Assembly (NCBI GenBank): GCA_901472505.1
Contig: LR590468.1
Location: 930,001 to 994,000 of the forward strand
Reading direction: 5' to 3'
DNA: 64,000 nucleotides
Origin: Proteus vulgaris
Lineage (GTDB): Bacteria > Pseudomonadota > Gammaproteobacteria > Enterobacterales > Enterobacteriaceae
Shown here piece after piece: positions 63,539 through 64,000 of the stretch (the stretch's first letter is position 1; the number at the start of each line of letters is the position of its first letter). The notes below the pieces were generated by a model. The model had not been told where the DNA came from, did no database searches, and worked only from the letters and a program-made list of their open reading frames with translations. The position numbers were made by a program, and so were the translations under genes.

Positions 63539-64000
63539 GCAAATAAAACCACTTGTTATCACCCCCGGCGAACCAGCCGGGGTTGGTCCTGATCTGATTA
63601 TCTCATTAGCACAAATGAGTTGGGATTTACCTTGGGTTGTTTGTGCTGATCCTCAGTTACTTAAAACAAGAGCAGAATTATTAAATCTGCCTCTTTCATT
63701 AGTTGAATACAATCCAGACAAGCCACCTCAAGCACACACACCTAGTCAAATTTGTGTACTCCCTATCGCACTTCACTCTAATGTCATTCCAAGTACATTA
63801 GATACGCGCAATGGATTATACGTTGTAGACACATTAGCTCGTGCTTGTGATGGTTGCCTAAACGGTGAATTTTCAGCACTCGTGACGGGACCGGTTCATA
63901 AAGGTATTATCAATGATGCAGGTGTGCATTTTACAGGACACACCGAATTTTTTGCTGATCGGAGCCACTGCGAACGTGTTGTCATGATGCTGGCAACAGA
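63528..64000 (+). CDS. pdxA: 4-hydroxythreonine-4-phosphate dehydrogenase, N-terminal part (cut by window edge)
   Basis: Vitamin B6 pathway enzyme oxidising 4-phosphohydroxy-L-threonine. The visible 157 residues begin [20 protein letters not shown] and contain [24 protein letters not shown] (split by length) and [12 protein letters not shown], with conserved metal and substrate ligands. Its start lies 11 bp inside surA, as in the E. coli surA-pdxA overlap. The rest is outside the window. Confidence 0.95.
   Translation, partial: MQTKQIKPLVITPGEPAGVGPDLIISLAQMSWDLPWVVCADPQLLKTRAELLNLPLSLVEYNPDKPPQAHTPSQICVLPIALHSNVIPSTLDTRNGLYVVDTLARACDGCLNGEFSALVTGPVHKGIINDAGVHFTGHTEFFADRSHCERVVMMLAT

Overview
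The window is chromosomal DNA from a low-GC member of the Enterobacterales. The genus is most likely Proteus (family Morganellaceae). Nearly every gene has a close E. coli counterpart of matching length and order. The DNA is much more AT-rich than E. coli, and the intergenic sites (initiator tRNA cluster, GcvB, csrB position, thiB riboswitch) are enterobacterial. The genus is an inference from remembered protein resemblance and base composition; I ran no search.

Layout. 1-9.6 kb: dxr (cut by the window edge), frr, pyrH, tsf and rpsB on the minus strand, divergent from map, glnD, dapD and yaeH (translation, nitrogen signalling, lysine/peptidoglycan precursor). 9.7-15.7 kb: yqcA, a very AT-rich unknown gene with a small downstream ORF, ptsG, truC, yqcC, a csrB-like sRNA and syd. 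15.9-21.9 kb: queF, ppnN, xni, rlmM, ygdD, gcvA and the GcvB sRNA. 22.2-28.2 kb: csdA, csdE, tcdA, mltA, three initiator tRNAs and amiC. 28.4-48.5 kb: argA, recD, recB, ptrA, recC, four prepilin-like genes, thyA, lgt, ptsP and rppH, in the same order as E. coli. 48.6-52.1 kb: a TPP riboswitch driving thiB-thiP-thiQ. 52.1-64 kb: polB, rapA, rluA, djlA, lptD, surA and the start of pdxA.

Compared with E. coli, three separate blocks are joined here, with junctions near 9.7 kb and 48.55 kb. I see no insertion sequence, prophage, integron or CRISPR array. The only clearly foreign-looking stretch is the AT-rich gene at about 10.4-11.75 kb, which together with ptsG separates yqcA from truC-yqcC.

Sequence quality matters for reading this window. 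I find 18 single-base indels in eleven genes: map, glnD, dapD, yqcA, the AT-rich gene, argA, recC (six), thyA, ptsP, djlA and lptD. Almost all lengthen a homopolymer by one base. Correcting them restores normal protein lengths in the ten recognised genes. Since several of these genes are essential or nearly so in relatives, assembly error is far more likely than real gene decay. I therefore annotate these as full genes and give the site of each shift.

Non-coding and short features include a csrB-like sRNA with an upstream UvrY-type box, GcvB, an rpsB leader, tandem ArgR boxes before argA, an Mlc/NagC-type palindrome and a CRP-like site before ptsG, an anti-Shine-Dalgarno switch in the thiB leader, two ERIC-like repeats around tcdA-mltA, a 13-bp tandem repeat before syd, and two short candidate membrane-protein ORFs (4414-4581 and 58313-58405).
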